From Verrucomicrobiota bacterium (GTDB lineage: Bacteria > Verrucomicrobiota > Verrucomicrobiia > Opitutales > UBA953), in NCBI GenBank assembly GCA_009924535.1, contig RFRI01000085.1:1-6391 (forward strand): DNA of 6,391 bases, given 5' to 3'. Of this stretch, positions 1 to 5,012 are shown one piece after another (position 1 is the stretch's first letter; each line of letters begins with the position of its first letter). The position numbers were made by a program, and so were the translations under genes. The notes beneath the pieces were generated by a model. It was not told where the DNA came from and ran no database searches. It saw only the letters and a program-made list of their open reading frames with translations.

Positions 1-5
1 ATCGG

Positions 6-34
6 CTTCGGGATCCCGCGGCTGGTTCCCGAAG
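6..34. other. Inverted repeat (hairpin) at left edge
   Basis: An 8-bp perfect inverted repeat, CTTCGGGA (6-13) and TCCCGAAG (27-34), encloses a 13-base loop. CGG (3-5) and CCG (37-39) could extend the stem past a two-base bulge. It lies in the non-coding stretch 1-146, where I see no credible gene. It may be part of a repeat that continues beyond the window. There is no T-run, so a classical terminator is not supported. Confidence 0.35.
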
Positions 35-92
35 TGCCGGATCCTGAACTCCAGGCTACCGTGCCCGTCACCTGTCACCCGGAATGGGCTCA

Positions 93-147
93 CTGCTTCG
101 CAGCCGTTCACCATGCCAGCAGATCCCCACGCGGTCTCCGCCGCGCT
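93..147 (-). repeat. Dispersed 3'-end repeat, copy 1
   Basis: The core is 36 bp at 93-128 and contains (minus strand) CTGCTGGCATGGTGAAC followed by GGCTGCGAAGCAG. It matches copies at 1222-1257 and 4795-4830 almost perfectly. In copies 1 and 3 the similarity continues through a GC-rich potential hairpin (CGCGG at 130-134, CCGCG at 141-145) up to the stop codon of the adjacent gene. Here that is the TGA of the Rrf2 gene (147-149). Read in the sense of that gene, the order is stop codon, GC hairpin, GGGG, core repeat. The core contains its own small palindrome, CTGC-GAA-GCAG. Confidence 0.8.
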
Positions 148-560
148 CAGATCTCGAAATCCGTGCCGGATTCCGAGAGCGCGAGCTGCGCGACGGTGAA
201 GCCGGTGAGGGACTTGTCGAAACGCTTCGAGACTTCGCGCCAGAGGGCGGCGACCTGGGGTCCGGAGGCGCCCTTGAGCGTGATCTTGGTCTCCACGAGC
301 TCGGGTTCCACGACCGCGAGCACCTGCTTCAGGGAAATGTCCTCGGCGTCCTTCGCCAGGCGGTAGCCGCCGGTCTTGCCGCGCTTCGAGACGACCAGGC
401 CGCCTTCGCGGAGCTCGTTGAGCAGCTGCACGAGGTAATTGGCCGGGATGTCCTCGAGTCTAGCGAGTTCCTCGATACGCGTCACGGCCGTGCCGCGGTG
501 GCGGCGGGCAAGCTGCGAGAGGACGCGGAGGGAGTACTCGAGTTTGAGGGAGGCTTTCAT
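147..560 (-). CDS. Rrf2-family transcriptional regulator, cysteine-free
   Basis: This 137-residue protein has the usual size of an Rrf2 regulator, a dimeric winged-helix DNA-binding protein of the cytoplasm. The N-terminal half carries the family pattern: an opening helix (LEYSLRVLSQLA), a recognition-helix region (IPANYLVQLLNELREGG), and a wing with the RG-x-x-GGY-x-LA signature (RGKTGGYRLAKD, about residues 60-71). Many relatives (IscR, NsrR) bind an Fe-S cluster through three cysteines in the C-terminal half. This protein contains no cysteine at all, so it should sense something else or act through partners. Its ATG overlaps the stop of the upstream hydrolase gene as ATGA, which suggests translational coupling and a shared transcript. 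No Shine-Dalgarno is visible before the start, which fits coupling. Its targets cannot be read from this window. Confidence 0.9.
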   Translation of the reverse strand: MKASLKLEYSLRVLSQLARRHRGTAVTRIEELARLEDIPANYLVQLLNELREGGLVVSKRGKTGGYRLAKDAEDISLKQVLAVVEPELVETKITLKGASGPQVAALWREVSKRFDKSLTGFTVAQLALSESGTDFEI

Positions 561-1105
561 GCGCTGTGCTTGGGACCGTTGTCAGGGGCTTTCGGTTCCG
601 AACTTACGAGGATGAAGGTACGGTCCGCAACCTCATCTGGGAGGATCGGGGCCTTCGGACGGGCGAAGTAGGAGGTGCCCAGGAAGCAGATGCCTTGGTT
701 CTGCACGACTTGGATGGCGCGGTCGTCCCAGAGCTCGATCATGCCGAAGTCCTTCTTGTCGGTGACCTCGAGTTCCGGGAGTCCGTGGGCTTTCAGCCAA
801 GCCTGCGTGGCCGCGAGGCCTTCGGGGTCGCCGGCGCGGGCTGTCATGATCTTCACGCGGAGGCCTTTGCCGAGCCACTGCTGGACGCGGCGCATCATCA
901 GCGGCACTGGCGGACCGATGTGGCTCATGCCCTGCCAAGGCGTCGCTTCGGCCAAGGTCCCGTCGAGGTCCACGCCGATCCAGCCCTGCTGGTTGGCCGG
1001 GCGGGTCGACGGGGCGCGTTCAACCGGTACAGGCTCATTCGGCGCCTGGCTGAGGTCAGGCACGGGCGTCTTCGGAGCGAAGAGGGAACGAAGCCACGCG
1101 AGCAT
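557..1105 (-). CDS. Small HAD-superfamily hydrolase (phosphatase-like)
   Basis: A 182-residue protein with the HAD phosphatase motifs in order. Motif I is GVDLDGT (Asp46 nucleophile, Asp48 acid/base). Motif II is the Thr in KIMTAR (Thr88). A motif III lysine lies in TDKKDFG (about Lys117/118). Motif IV is ELWDDRA (Asp127/Asp128), which binds Mg2+. The IGVDLDGTLA ... HIGPPVP ... KDFGMIELWDDRA layout resembles small HAD proteins found in bacteria and phages and related to polynucleotide 3'-phosphatase domains. The substrate is unknown. About 40 N-terminal residues (LAWLRSLFAPKTP and a Pro-rich stretch) precede the domain and look like a short amphipathic or linker segment. It is first in a two-gene unit with the Rrf2 regulator, with a 4-base ATGA overlap. 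The start at 1105 is the only reasonable ATG before the domain, and no Shine-Dalgarno is visible. Confidence 0.8.
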   Translation of the reverse strand: MLAWLRSLFAPKTPVPDLSQAPNEPVPVERAPSTRPANQQGWIGVDLDGTLAEATPWQGMSHIGPPVPLMMRRVQQWLGKGLRVKIMTARAGDPEGLAATQAWLKAHGLPELEVTDKKDFGMIELWDDRAIQVVQNQGICFLGTSYFARPKAPILPDEVADRTFILVSSEPKAPDNGPKHSA

Positions 1106-1113
1106 GGCCTGAC

Positions 1114-1169
1114 GGTAGGGACGGCAAGGACAGGGGCAAGAGCGGACGCGACGCCGTCGCGCCCCTACC
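1114..1169. repeat. GGTAG/CTACC-bounded palindrome element (56 bp)
   Basis: The box opens with GGTAG (1114-1118) and closes with CTACC (1165-1169). Its right half is a hairpin: GGACGCGAC (1144-1152), loop GCC, GTCGCGCCC (1156-1164). The one mismatch becomes a G-U wobble in minus-strand RNA. Read on the minus strand it is GGTAG, a 9-bp stem starting GG, a 3-base loop and the complementary arm, the same design as the elements at 4899-5096. The left half keeps GGTAGGGACGGC but has lost its own partner arm. GACGGC (1120-1125) can instead pair with GCCGTC (1153-1158). It lies 9-64 bases upstream of the HAD gene start, so it would be in that operon's leader or promoter region. Confidence 0.6.
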
Positions 1170-1198
1170 TAGGGACGACGCAAACATTCCGGTTTCCG

Positions 1199-1222
1199 GT
1201 CTCCCTTTGAGACGGGGGTCTC
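1199..1222. other. Three mutually exclusive hairpin arms
   Basis: The arms GTCTC (1199-1203), GAGAC (1209-1213) and GTCTC (1218-1222) are separated by CCTTT and GGGG. The middle arm can pair with either neighbour, giving two alternative 5-bp hairpins. It directly abuts repeat copy 2. The short stems could be chance, and no function is assigned. Confidence 0.3.
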
Positions 1223-1257
1223 TGCTTCGCAGCGGTTCACCATGCCAGCAGATCCCC
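1222..1257 (-). repeat. Dispersed 3'-end repeat, copy 2
   Basis: This 36-bp copy differs from copy 1 by a single base (a G for a C in the CAGCGGTTCACC portion on the plus strand). The GC hairpin that follows the gene stop in copies 1 and 3 is absent here. In its place are a heptamer repeat (1276-1296) and a strong hairpin (1304-1328). The copy lies downstream of the tRNA-Leu gene and is oriented with it. The orientation rule seen at the other two copies therefore holds here too. Confidence 0.8.
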
Positions 1258-1275
1258 GTATCGGCATTTGTTCCC

Positions 1276-1296
1276 AACCGCTAACCGCCAACCGCT
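1276..1296. repeat. Three tandem 7-bp units (AACCGCY)
   Basis: AACCGCT, AACCGCC and AACCGCT follow each other directly, with ACC trailing. The array lies between repeat copy 2 and the tRNA-associated hairpin. It is short and could be a slippage product. No role can be assigned. Confidence 0.6.
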
Positions 1297-1303
1297 ACCA
1301 CCT

Positions 1304-1328
1304 TTCGCGAACGCAAGGCGTTCGCGAA
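1304..1328 (-). terminator. Strong hairpin just 3' of tRNA-Leu
   Basis: A perfect 11-bp inverted repeat (TTCGCGAACGC at 1304-1314, GCGTTCGCGAA at 1318-1328) closes a 3-base loop. It begins 8 bases after the 3' end of the tRNA on the same strand. The position suits transcription termination or 3'-end protection of the psd-tRNA transcript. No U-run follows on the minus strand, so it is not a canonical intrinsic terminator. Confidence 0.5.
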
Positions 1329-1336
1329 GAACAGGG

Positions 1337-1417
1337 TGCTCGGGGCGGGGGTCGAACCCGCACACCTTGCGGCGCCAGAACCTAAATCTGGTGTGTCTGC
1401 CATTCCACCACCCGAGC
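1337..1417 (-). tRNA. tRNA-Leu (anticodon UAG)
   Basis: The cloverleaf can be drawn fully on the minus strand. The acceptor stem is GCTCGGG (1417-1411) with CCCGAGC (1344-1338) and discriminator A at 1337. The D-arm carries the GTGGAATGGCAGACAC pattern typical of bacterial tRNA-Leu. The anticodon stem CCAGA/TCTGG closes loop TTTAGGT, so the anticodon is UAG (1384-1382), reading CUN leucine codons. A class II variable arm (CGCC, GCAA tetraloop, GGTG) is present. The T stem is GCGGG/CCCGC with loop TTCGACC. The 3' CCA is not encoded and must be added by CCA nucleotidyltransferase. The gene lies 47 bp after psd on the same strand and could be co-transcribed with it. Confidence 0.97.
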
Positions 1418-1418
1418 G

Positions 1419-1438
1419 AAACCTGTGCGATGAGGTTT
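1419..1438 (-). other. Weak hairpin between psd and tRNA-Leu
   Basis: AAACCT (1419-1424) and AGGTTT (1433-1438) form a 6-bp stem around an 8-base loop. On the minus strand it follows the psd stop and ends just before the tRNA 5' end. It could be a weak terminator or a processing signal. The short stem and lack of a real U-run keep this tentative. Confidence 0.3.
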
Positions 1439-1464
1439 GCGCGTCGGACGGCGGAGGCAAGCGC

Positions 1465-2409
1465 TTACGCTAAGCGGCCGAGGGGCGAACCGACCTTGGC
1501 GTACACTTCCACGGCGGTCTCGCCGGCGTGGATGAGGTCGTCCTCGAGCTTGATGCGTCCGGGTTCGAAGATGGTCGCGACGAACGACCCGCCGAAACGG
1601 AAGTAGCCTTTCTCGTCGCCCTTGGCGACGGCCCGGCCGGGCTGGTAGGTCTCGATGATGGTGCCGACGTTGGTGGCGCCGATGGAGACCATGGTGACGA
1701 GGCCGAACGGTCCGGCGTCGATGGTCACGCGCTGGCGCTTATTCTGCCAGAGATACGAAGCATGGCGACGCAGGGCGATCGGGTTGACGGAATAGAGCTG
1801 GCCCTGGGCGAGCACGGGTTCGCCGGGCACGCCGGCGACGGGGAAGTGGAAGCGGTGGTAGTCGACGGGGCAGAGGCGCGAGCAGACGACGGTACCGCGC
1901 GCGTAGCGTTCGCCGAGCGCACGGTCCGCGACGAGCGCAGCCATGTCGAAGGTCTGGCCCTTGGCGAAGATACCGTTCACGCGCGAGGCGTCAGGGAAGC
2001 CGAGGTGACGACCGTCCGCCGGCAGTACGGCCATCTCGGCGCGCGGGTCGACCGGTCGAGCGGAGTCCTTGAGCTTGCGGTAGAAGAAGTCGTTGAAGGT
2101 CCGATACGACTTCAGGTCGGAGTCGGCGAACTCGGCCGGATCGAGCCCGAAGGCCTGCACGAAGGGTTCGACGCGACGCGCGCTACTCGGGTGATCCATG
2201 GCCCAGCCATACAACTTGGAGAAAAGGGCCCGTTTGACCACTGCGTGGAGGGTCAGCTTGCCGAGCGGGTTGCCGTAGATGCGACGCAGCCACTTTTCGC
2301 CGTAGACCTGTTCGGTCTCCATGCGGCCGGTATGGCGGTTGAGCAGGGTGATGGGGGCGTCGGCTTCCATGCGGGCAGATTTGCCAAAAATGGGCTTCAA
2401 GGGAACCAT
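1465..2409 (-). CDS. psd: Phosphatidylserine decarboxylase proenzyme
   Basis: This 314-residue protein converts phosphatidylserine to phosphatidylethanolamine at the inner face of the cytoplasmic membrane, the last step of PE synthesis. The enzyme is made as a proenzyme that cuts itself before a serine, which becomes the pyruvoyl cofactor. Family landmarks are visible: TFNDFFYRKLK (about 104-114), the catalytic Asp in LPADGR (Asp132), the histidine motif DYHRFHFP (His185/His188), and the self-cleavage site FGGS (Gly274-Ser275) after KGYFR. Together these give the Asp-His-Ser self-processing triad. Here the site is GGS rather than the LGST of E. coli Psd, as in other psd subgroups. Residue 14 (MEADAPITLLNRHTGR, ATG at 2370) may be the true start, because family members begin near an LNRxTG motif. 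That start would also leave 65 bp rather than 26 bp to the divergent gene. The protein is complete, and a tRNA-Leu gene follows 47 bp downstream. Confidence 0.95.
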   Translation of the reverse strand: MVPLKPIFGKSARMEADAPITLLNRHTGRMETEQVYGEKWLRRIYGNPLGKLTLHAVVKRALFSKLYGWAMDHPSSARRVEPFVQAFGLDPAEFADSDLKSYRTFNDFFYRKLKDSARPVDPRAEMAVLPADGRHLGFPDASRVNGIFAKGQTFDMAALVADRALGERYARGTVVCSRLCPVDYHRFHFPVAGVPGEPVLAQGQLYSVNPIALRRHASYLWQNKRQRVTIDAGPFGLVTMVSIGATNVGTIIETYQPGRAVAKGDEKGYFRFGGSFVATIFEPGRIKLEDDLIHAGETAVEVYAKVGSPLGRLA

Positions 2410-2435
2410 ATATCTGTCAAAACAGTCTTCTCCCC
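2371..2435. promoter_or_regulatory. Compact divergent promoter region, psd / clpP-like
   Basis: The two divergent genes start only 26 bp apart (65 bp if psd starts at 2370), so any promoters must lie here or overlap the coding ends. The stretch is clearly AT-richer than its surroundings (CCATATATCTGTCAAAACAG). On the minus strand there is a perfect TTGACA hexamer (2420-2415) facing psd, but no good -10 at 16-18 bp. On the plus strand TTGCCA (2381-2386) and TATATC (2409-2414) are 22 bp apart, which is too far for a standard pair. No Shine-Dalgarno precedes either start. Confidence 0.4.
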
Positions 2436-3402
2436 ATGTCGCGCCTGGCCCTCGTCCCTCTTTTCTTCGCAGCGCTCGTCATGGCCCAACAGGGCCCGGT
2501 CAAGAAAACCCCCGAGACCATCAAGGCCGAGATCGAGACCGATGTCATCCGCGCGCGCCTCGACCTCGCTTCTTCGCAGCGTCGTCTCGCCGCGCTGACG
2601 CAATCCCTCGAACTCCGTAAGCTCGAAGCTGAAGCCGCTCTCCGCGCCGCCCGCGCCGATGCGGCCGCCGCGCCGGTCGACGCCGAGCAGGCGAAGCTCA
2701 AGCTCGAAGCCGCCCTCGCCGCCGCCAAGGCCGCCGTCGCCTCCGCCGACAAGGATCGCGCCCGCGCCGAACTCGAAGTGCAGGCCCGCCTCGCCACCGC
2801 CGAAGTCTCCGTCGAATACGCCAAGGTCGCCTCCGTCGCCCAGATCGCCCGCCTGCAGTCCAAGGCCGCCGACATCGCGAGCGGCGCGAAGGTCTCCTAT
2901 CCCAAGGATCCGCTCGTCGACGGTGTCCTGCACATCTCGGATCGCCGCATCCCGTTCAACGGACGCGTCGACGACAAGCTCGCCGACTACGTCTGCGGTC
3001 GCATCGCCTTCTATAACGCCCTCGATAGCGAAGCCCCGATCTTCATCGTCATCGACCGCTCGCCCGGCGGCTCCGTGATGTCGGGCTACATGATGCTCCA
3101 GGCCATGGAGACCTCGAAGGCCCCGGTCTACGTCGTCGTGAAGGGTTACCTCCACCGGCGACTGGAAGGTCCTCGGCGACGAGGCCGGCCGCCGCAAGTG
3201 GGTGACCGACGTCGTGGACCGCATGGCCGAAGACTCCCTGTTCAACGCCACGGCGGTCCCGCCCGTCCAGGCCGAACCCAACCCTGACGGCTTCAACGCC
3301 GGCAAGGCCCAAGACGGGCGCGTCCGCCAGGAACTGCCGCTCCTCGGCCCATGCGATCTCTGGTGGATGTACGACCCCACCGTCGAATACGTCCTCCGCT
3401 AA
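2436..3402 (+). pseudogene. Broken exported coiled-coil ClpP-like protein (deletion plus frameshift)
   Basis: The first frame (2436-3149, residues 1-238) encodes a signal peptide (MSRLALVPLFFAALVMA, predicted cut before QQ). An Ala/Arg/Glu-rich coiled coil (about 25-150) follows, then the first half of a ClpP-like fold with RRIPFNG, DYVCGRIAFY and the oxyanion loop SPGGS (209-213). It ends at VVVKGY. From 3151 a different frame continues the same protein (STGDW, then VVDRMAEDS) to TAA at 3400-3402, ending in the WWMYDP motif. Compared with the intact paralogue at 3423-4772, about 227 bp are missing at 3149/3151. This removes the equivalents of residues 277-352, including catalytic Ser279 and His302. 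Only the Asp equivalent (3160-3162) survives. The un-shifted frame would run on as unrelated Arg/Gly-rich sequence to 3287. The downstream frame is still open and conserved, so the lesion is recent or an assembly artefact. The intact gene follows 20 bp downstream. Confidence 0.85.
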
Positions 3403-3422
3403 TTTCTAAAAACAAACCCCTC

Positions 3423-4772
3423 ATGCATCTCCGCACCTCCCTCCGCGTCCTCGCGCTCGCCGTCCTTGTGGCCGCGCCCGCGTTCGCCCAGCAGACCAAG
3501 GCCAAGCCCGCCGCTCCGGCCGCCGACGCGCCCGCCGCGGCTCCCGTCGCCGCCCCGCAGGTCGCCCCTGCGCAGCGCGACGAGCTCACGCCCGAGCAGA
3601 AGGCCGCCATGAAGGAAGCCGACCGCATGCGCATCGAGAAGGCCCGCATCGACGCCGAACTCGCCCTTGCCGAAGCCAAGCGCGCCGAAGAACTCGCCCC
3701 GCTGCAGGCCGAGGTCTCGCGTCTGAGCGCCGAGCGTGCGCTTCGCCTCGCCAAGGCCTCCGCCGAAGCCGCCGCCCTCGAGGACGAGCGCGCGAAGCTC
3801 GAGCGCCAGGCCGGCCTCGAAGCCGCCCGTTCCAGCGCCCGCCTGACCGAGCGTTCCAATAAGATCCGCGAACTCGAAGCCGAGGCCAAGCAGCTCCAGC
3901 TCGAGGCTGCGAACACCGTCGCCCGTCTCTCCAACGAGATCCAGCGCTTCCAGAAGGAAGACGAAGCCCGCAAGGTCGCCAGCAAGGCCAAGCCGAAGTA
4001 TCTCAAGGATCCGCTCGTCGACGGCGTCCTGTACATCAGCGACCGCCGTATCTCGTTCAACGGCGCCGTCACCGAGCAGCTCGCTGACTACGTCTGCACG
4101 CGCATCGCCTTCTATAATAACCAGTCGTCCGAGTTTCCGATCTTCATCGTCGTCGACAACTCCCCGGGCGGTTCCGTCGCCGCCGGCTACCAGATCCAGA
4201 AGGCCATGGCCGCCTCCAAGGCGCCGGTCCACGTCGTCGTCAAGGGCTTCGCCGCCTCGATGACCGCCGTCATCTGCACGCTCGCCGAGCGTTCCTACTG
4301 CTACCCGAACACCATCATCCTGCATCACCAGGCCTCGAACGTCGTCCGTGGCAATATGACCGTGCTCAAGGAGCAGATCGACTTCACCAACCAGTGGTTC
4401 GACCGCCTCGCGACTCCGGTCGCCAAGAAGATGGGCCTCTCCCTCCAGGAATTCGTGAAGCAGATGTACGCCAATGATTCCACCGGCGACTGGCAGGCCT
4501 TTGGCGACAAGGCCAAGGAGCTGAGGTGGGTCGACCATGTCGTCGAACGTATCGAGGAGACCGCCGTGCTGGATCTCCTCCCCGTGCCCGTCGCGCCGAC
4601 CGCCATGCCGCAGACCCAGCCGCTGCCGCAGCCGCCGACCCGCACCGAGATCTCGGGCGTGACCACGCGCGTCGACGACAAGGGCCGTCCGTATTTCGAA
4701 CTCCCCGCGCTCGCCAATCCGTTCGACGCCTGGTGGCTGTACGATCCGCAGGGATTGTATCGGGCGCGCTGA
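3423..4772 (+). CDS. Exported coiled-coil ClpP-like serine protease
   Basis: This 449-residue protein starts with a signal peptide (predicted cut after AFA, residue 22) and a Pro/Ala-rich linker (about 25-55). A long charged coiled coil (about 60-190) comes next, then a ClpP/crotonase-type domain (about 202-375). Readable domain features are DRRISFNG, the oxyanion loop SPGGS (247-251), the nucleophile in GFAASMTA (Ser279; ClpP has GQAASMGA), the histidine in ILHHQAS (His302), and the aspartate in STGDW (Asp356). Asp356 lies 15 residues before the D of RWVD, the same spacing as in ClpP. The triad therefore looks complete. A Pro-rich linker and the C-terminal WWLYDP ending follow. The upstream ATG at 3351 would add 24 residues overlapping the previous gene and would hide the signal peptide, so 3423 is preferred. 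No Shine-Dalgarno is seen. An exported ClpP domain would have no access to a cytosolic AAA+ unfoldase, so it probably works alone or through the coiled coil. It pairs with the broken paralogue 20 bp upstream and is probably in the same transcript. Confidence 0.9.
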   Translation: MHLRTSLRVLALAVLVAAPAFAQQTKAKPAAPAADAPAAAPVAAPQVAPAQRDELTPEQKAAMKEADRMRIEKARIDAELALAEAKRAEELAPLQAEVSRLSAERALRLAKASAEAAALEDERAKLERQAGLEAARSSARLTERSNKIRELEAEAKQLQLEAANTVARLSNEIQRFQKEDEARKVASKAKPKYLKDPLVDGVLYISDRRISFNGAVTEQLADYVCTRIAFYNNQSSEFPIFIVVDNSPGGSVAAGYQIQKAMAASKAPVHVVVKGFAASMTAVICTLAERSYCYPNTIILHHQASNVVRGNMTVLKEQIDFTNQWFDRLATPVAKKMGLSLQEFVKQMYANDSTGDWQAFGDKAKELRWVDHVVERIEETAVLDLLPVPVAPTAMPQTQPLPQPPTRTEISGVTTRVDDKGRPYFELPALANPFDAWWLYDPQGLYRAR

Positions 4773-4777
4773 GCGCA

Positions 4778-4794
4778 GCGCGGCAGAGCCGCGC
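4778..4794 (+). terminator. GC hairpin right after the clpP-like stop codon
   Basis: A perfect 7-bp stem, GCGCGGC (4778-4784) and GCCGCGC (4788-4794), with loop AGA begins 5 bases after the TGA. No T-run follows; GGGG and the 36-bp repeat come directly after. The same arrangement (TGA, GCGC/GCGG hairpin, GGGG, repeat) follows the Rrf2 gene, so the hairpin belongs to a repeat unit placed at gene ends. A termination or mRNA 3'-end role is inferred. Confidence 0.5.
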
Positions 4795-4830
4795 GGGGAA
4801 CTGCTGGCATGGTGAACGGCTGCGAAGCAG
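4795..4830 (+). repeat. Dispersed 3'-end repeat, copy 3
   Basis: This 36-bp copy is the reverse complement of copy 1 apart from one base (GGGGAAC instead of GGGGATC). It lies immediately 3' of the clpP-like gene and reads in the same direction. The small palindrome CTGC-GAA-GCAG at its end is preserved. Confidence 0.85.
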
Positions 4831-4843
4831 GCGCGGACTGGTT

Positions 4844-4876
4844 CCGCGTGGGGTTCTGCTGGCACGCTGGCATGCT
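4844..4876 (+). repeat. Degenerate tandem copy of the 3'-end repeat
   Basis: CCGCGTGGGG, then CTGCTGGCA, then GCTGGCATG repeats the first half of the unit, in the same order and orientation as copies 1 and 3. An 8-base GCTGGCA-type duplication is inserted, and the distal TGCGAAGCAG half is lost. It follows copy 3 after a 13-bp gap. Confidence 0.5.
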
Positions 4877-4898
4877 GTGAAGGATAGTGGCATCCTGA

Positions 4899-4925
4899 GG
4901 TAGGGCTGACCACCCTTGGTCAGCC
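4899..4925 (+). repeat. GGTAG palindrome element 1
   Basis: GGTAG (4899-4903) is followed by a perfect 9-bp stem, GGCTGACCA (4904-4912) and TGGTCAGCC (4917-4925), with loop CCCT. It is head-to-head with the next element, which starts 2 bp later. The pair forms a 56-bp box bounded by GGTAG and CTACC. Confidence 0.75.
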
Positions 4926-4927
4926 GC

Positions 4928-4954
4928 GGTTGAGCGAGGGCGCTCAACCCTACC
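4928..4954 (-). repeat. GGTAG palindrome element 2
   Basis: On the minus strand this reads GGTAG, stem GGTTGAGCG, loop CCCT and the complementary arm (plus-strand arms at 4928-4936 and 4941-4949, CTACC at 4950-4954). It has the same flank, stem length and loop as element 1, but a different stem sequence. Confidence 0.75.
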
Positions 4955-4965
4955 AAGATACAGGC

Positions 4966-4991
4966 GGATGCGATGTCATCGCATCCCTACC
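4966..4991 (-). repeat. GGTAG palindrome element 3
   Basis: A perfect 9-bp stem, GGATGCGAT (4966-4974) and ATCGCATCC (4978-4986), has a 3-base loop and is followed by CTACC (4987-4991). On the minus strand it is GGTAG, stem, loop GAC, stem. It shares only the GG start and the CTACC flank with elements 1 and 2. Confidence 0.75.
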
Positions 4992-5012
4992 CAAGGCGCC
5001 CGCCACCCGAAA

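Noticed and set aside
1528..2598. 356-codon plus-strand frame opposite psd
   Set aside because: It is antisense to a complete phosphatidylserine decarboxylase and its translation shows no recognisable domain.
3147..3152. Programmed ribosomal frameshift in the first ClpP-like gene
   Set aside because: There is no slippery heptamer at the junction. A frameshift alone would still leave the protein without the Ser/His segment, because the DNA itself is missing there.
2397..3380. 327-codon minus-strand frame opposite the broken ClpP-like gene
   Set aside because: It shows Gly/Asp-rich repetitive translation antisense to recognisable ClpP motifs. It would also overlap the psd start region.
93..4830. 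Composite transposon bounded by inverted repeat copies 1 and 3
   Set aside because: No transposase or integrase is present, a third copy lies inside, and the placement is better explained by association with gene 3' ends.
4805..4880. Micro-ORF beginning at the ATG inside the 36-bp repeat
   Set aside because: The frames after the repeat diverge completely between copies and there is no ribosome-binding site, so coding is not supported.
3399..4913. 504-codon open frame on the minus strand opposite the ClpP-like gene
   Set aside because: It has low-complexity Gly/Leu/Asp-rich translation and lies exactly antisense to a gene with clear domain motifs. Long antisense frames are expected in high-GC coding DNA.
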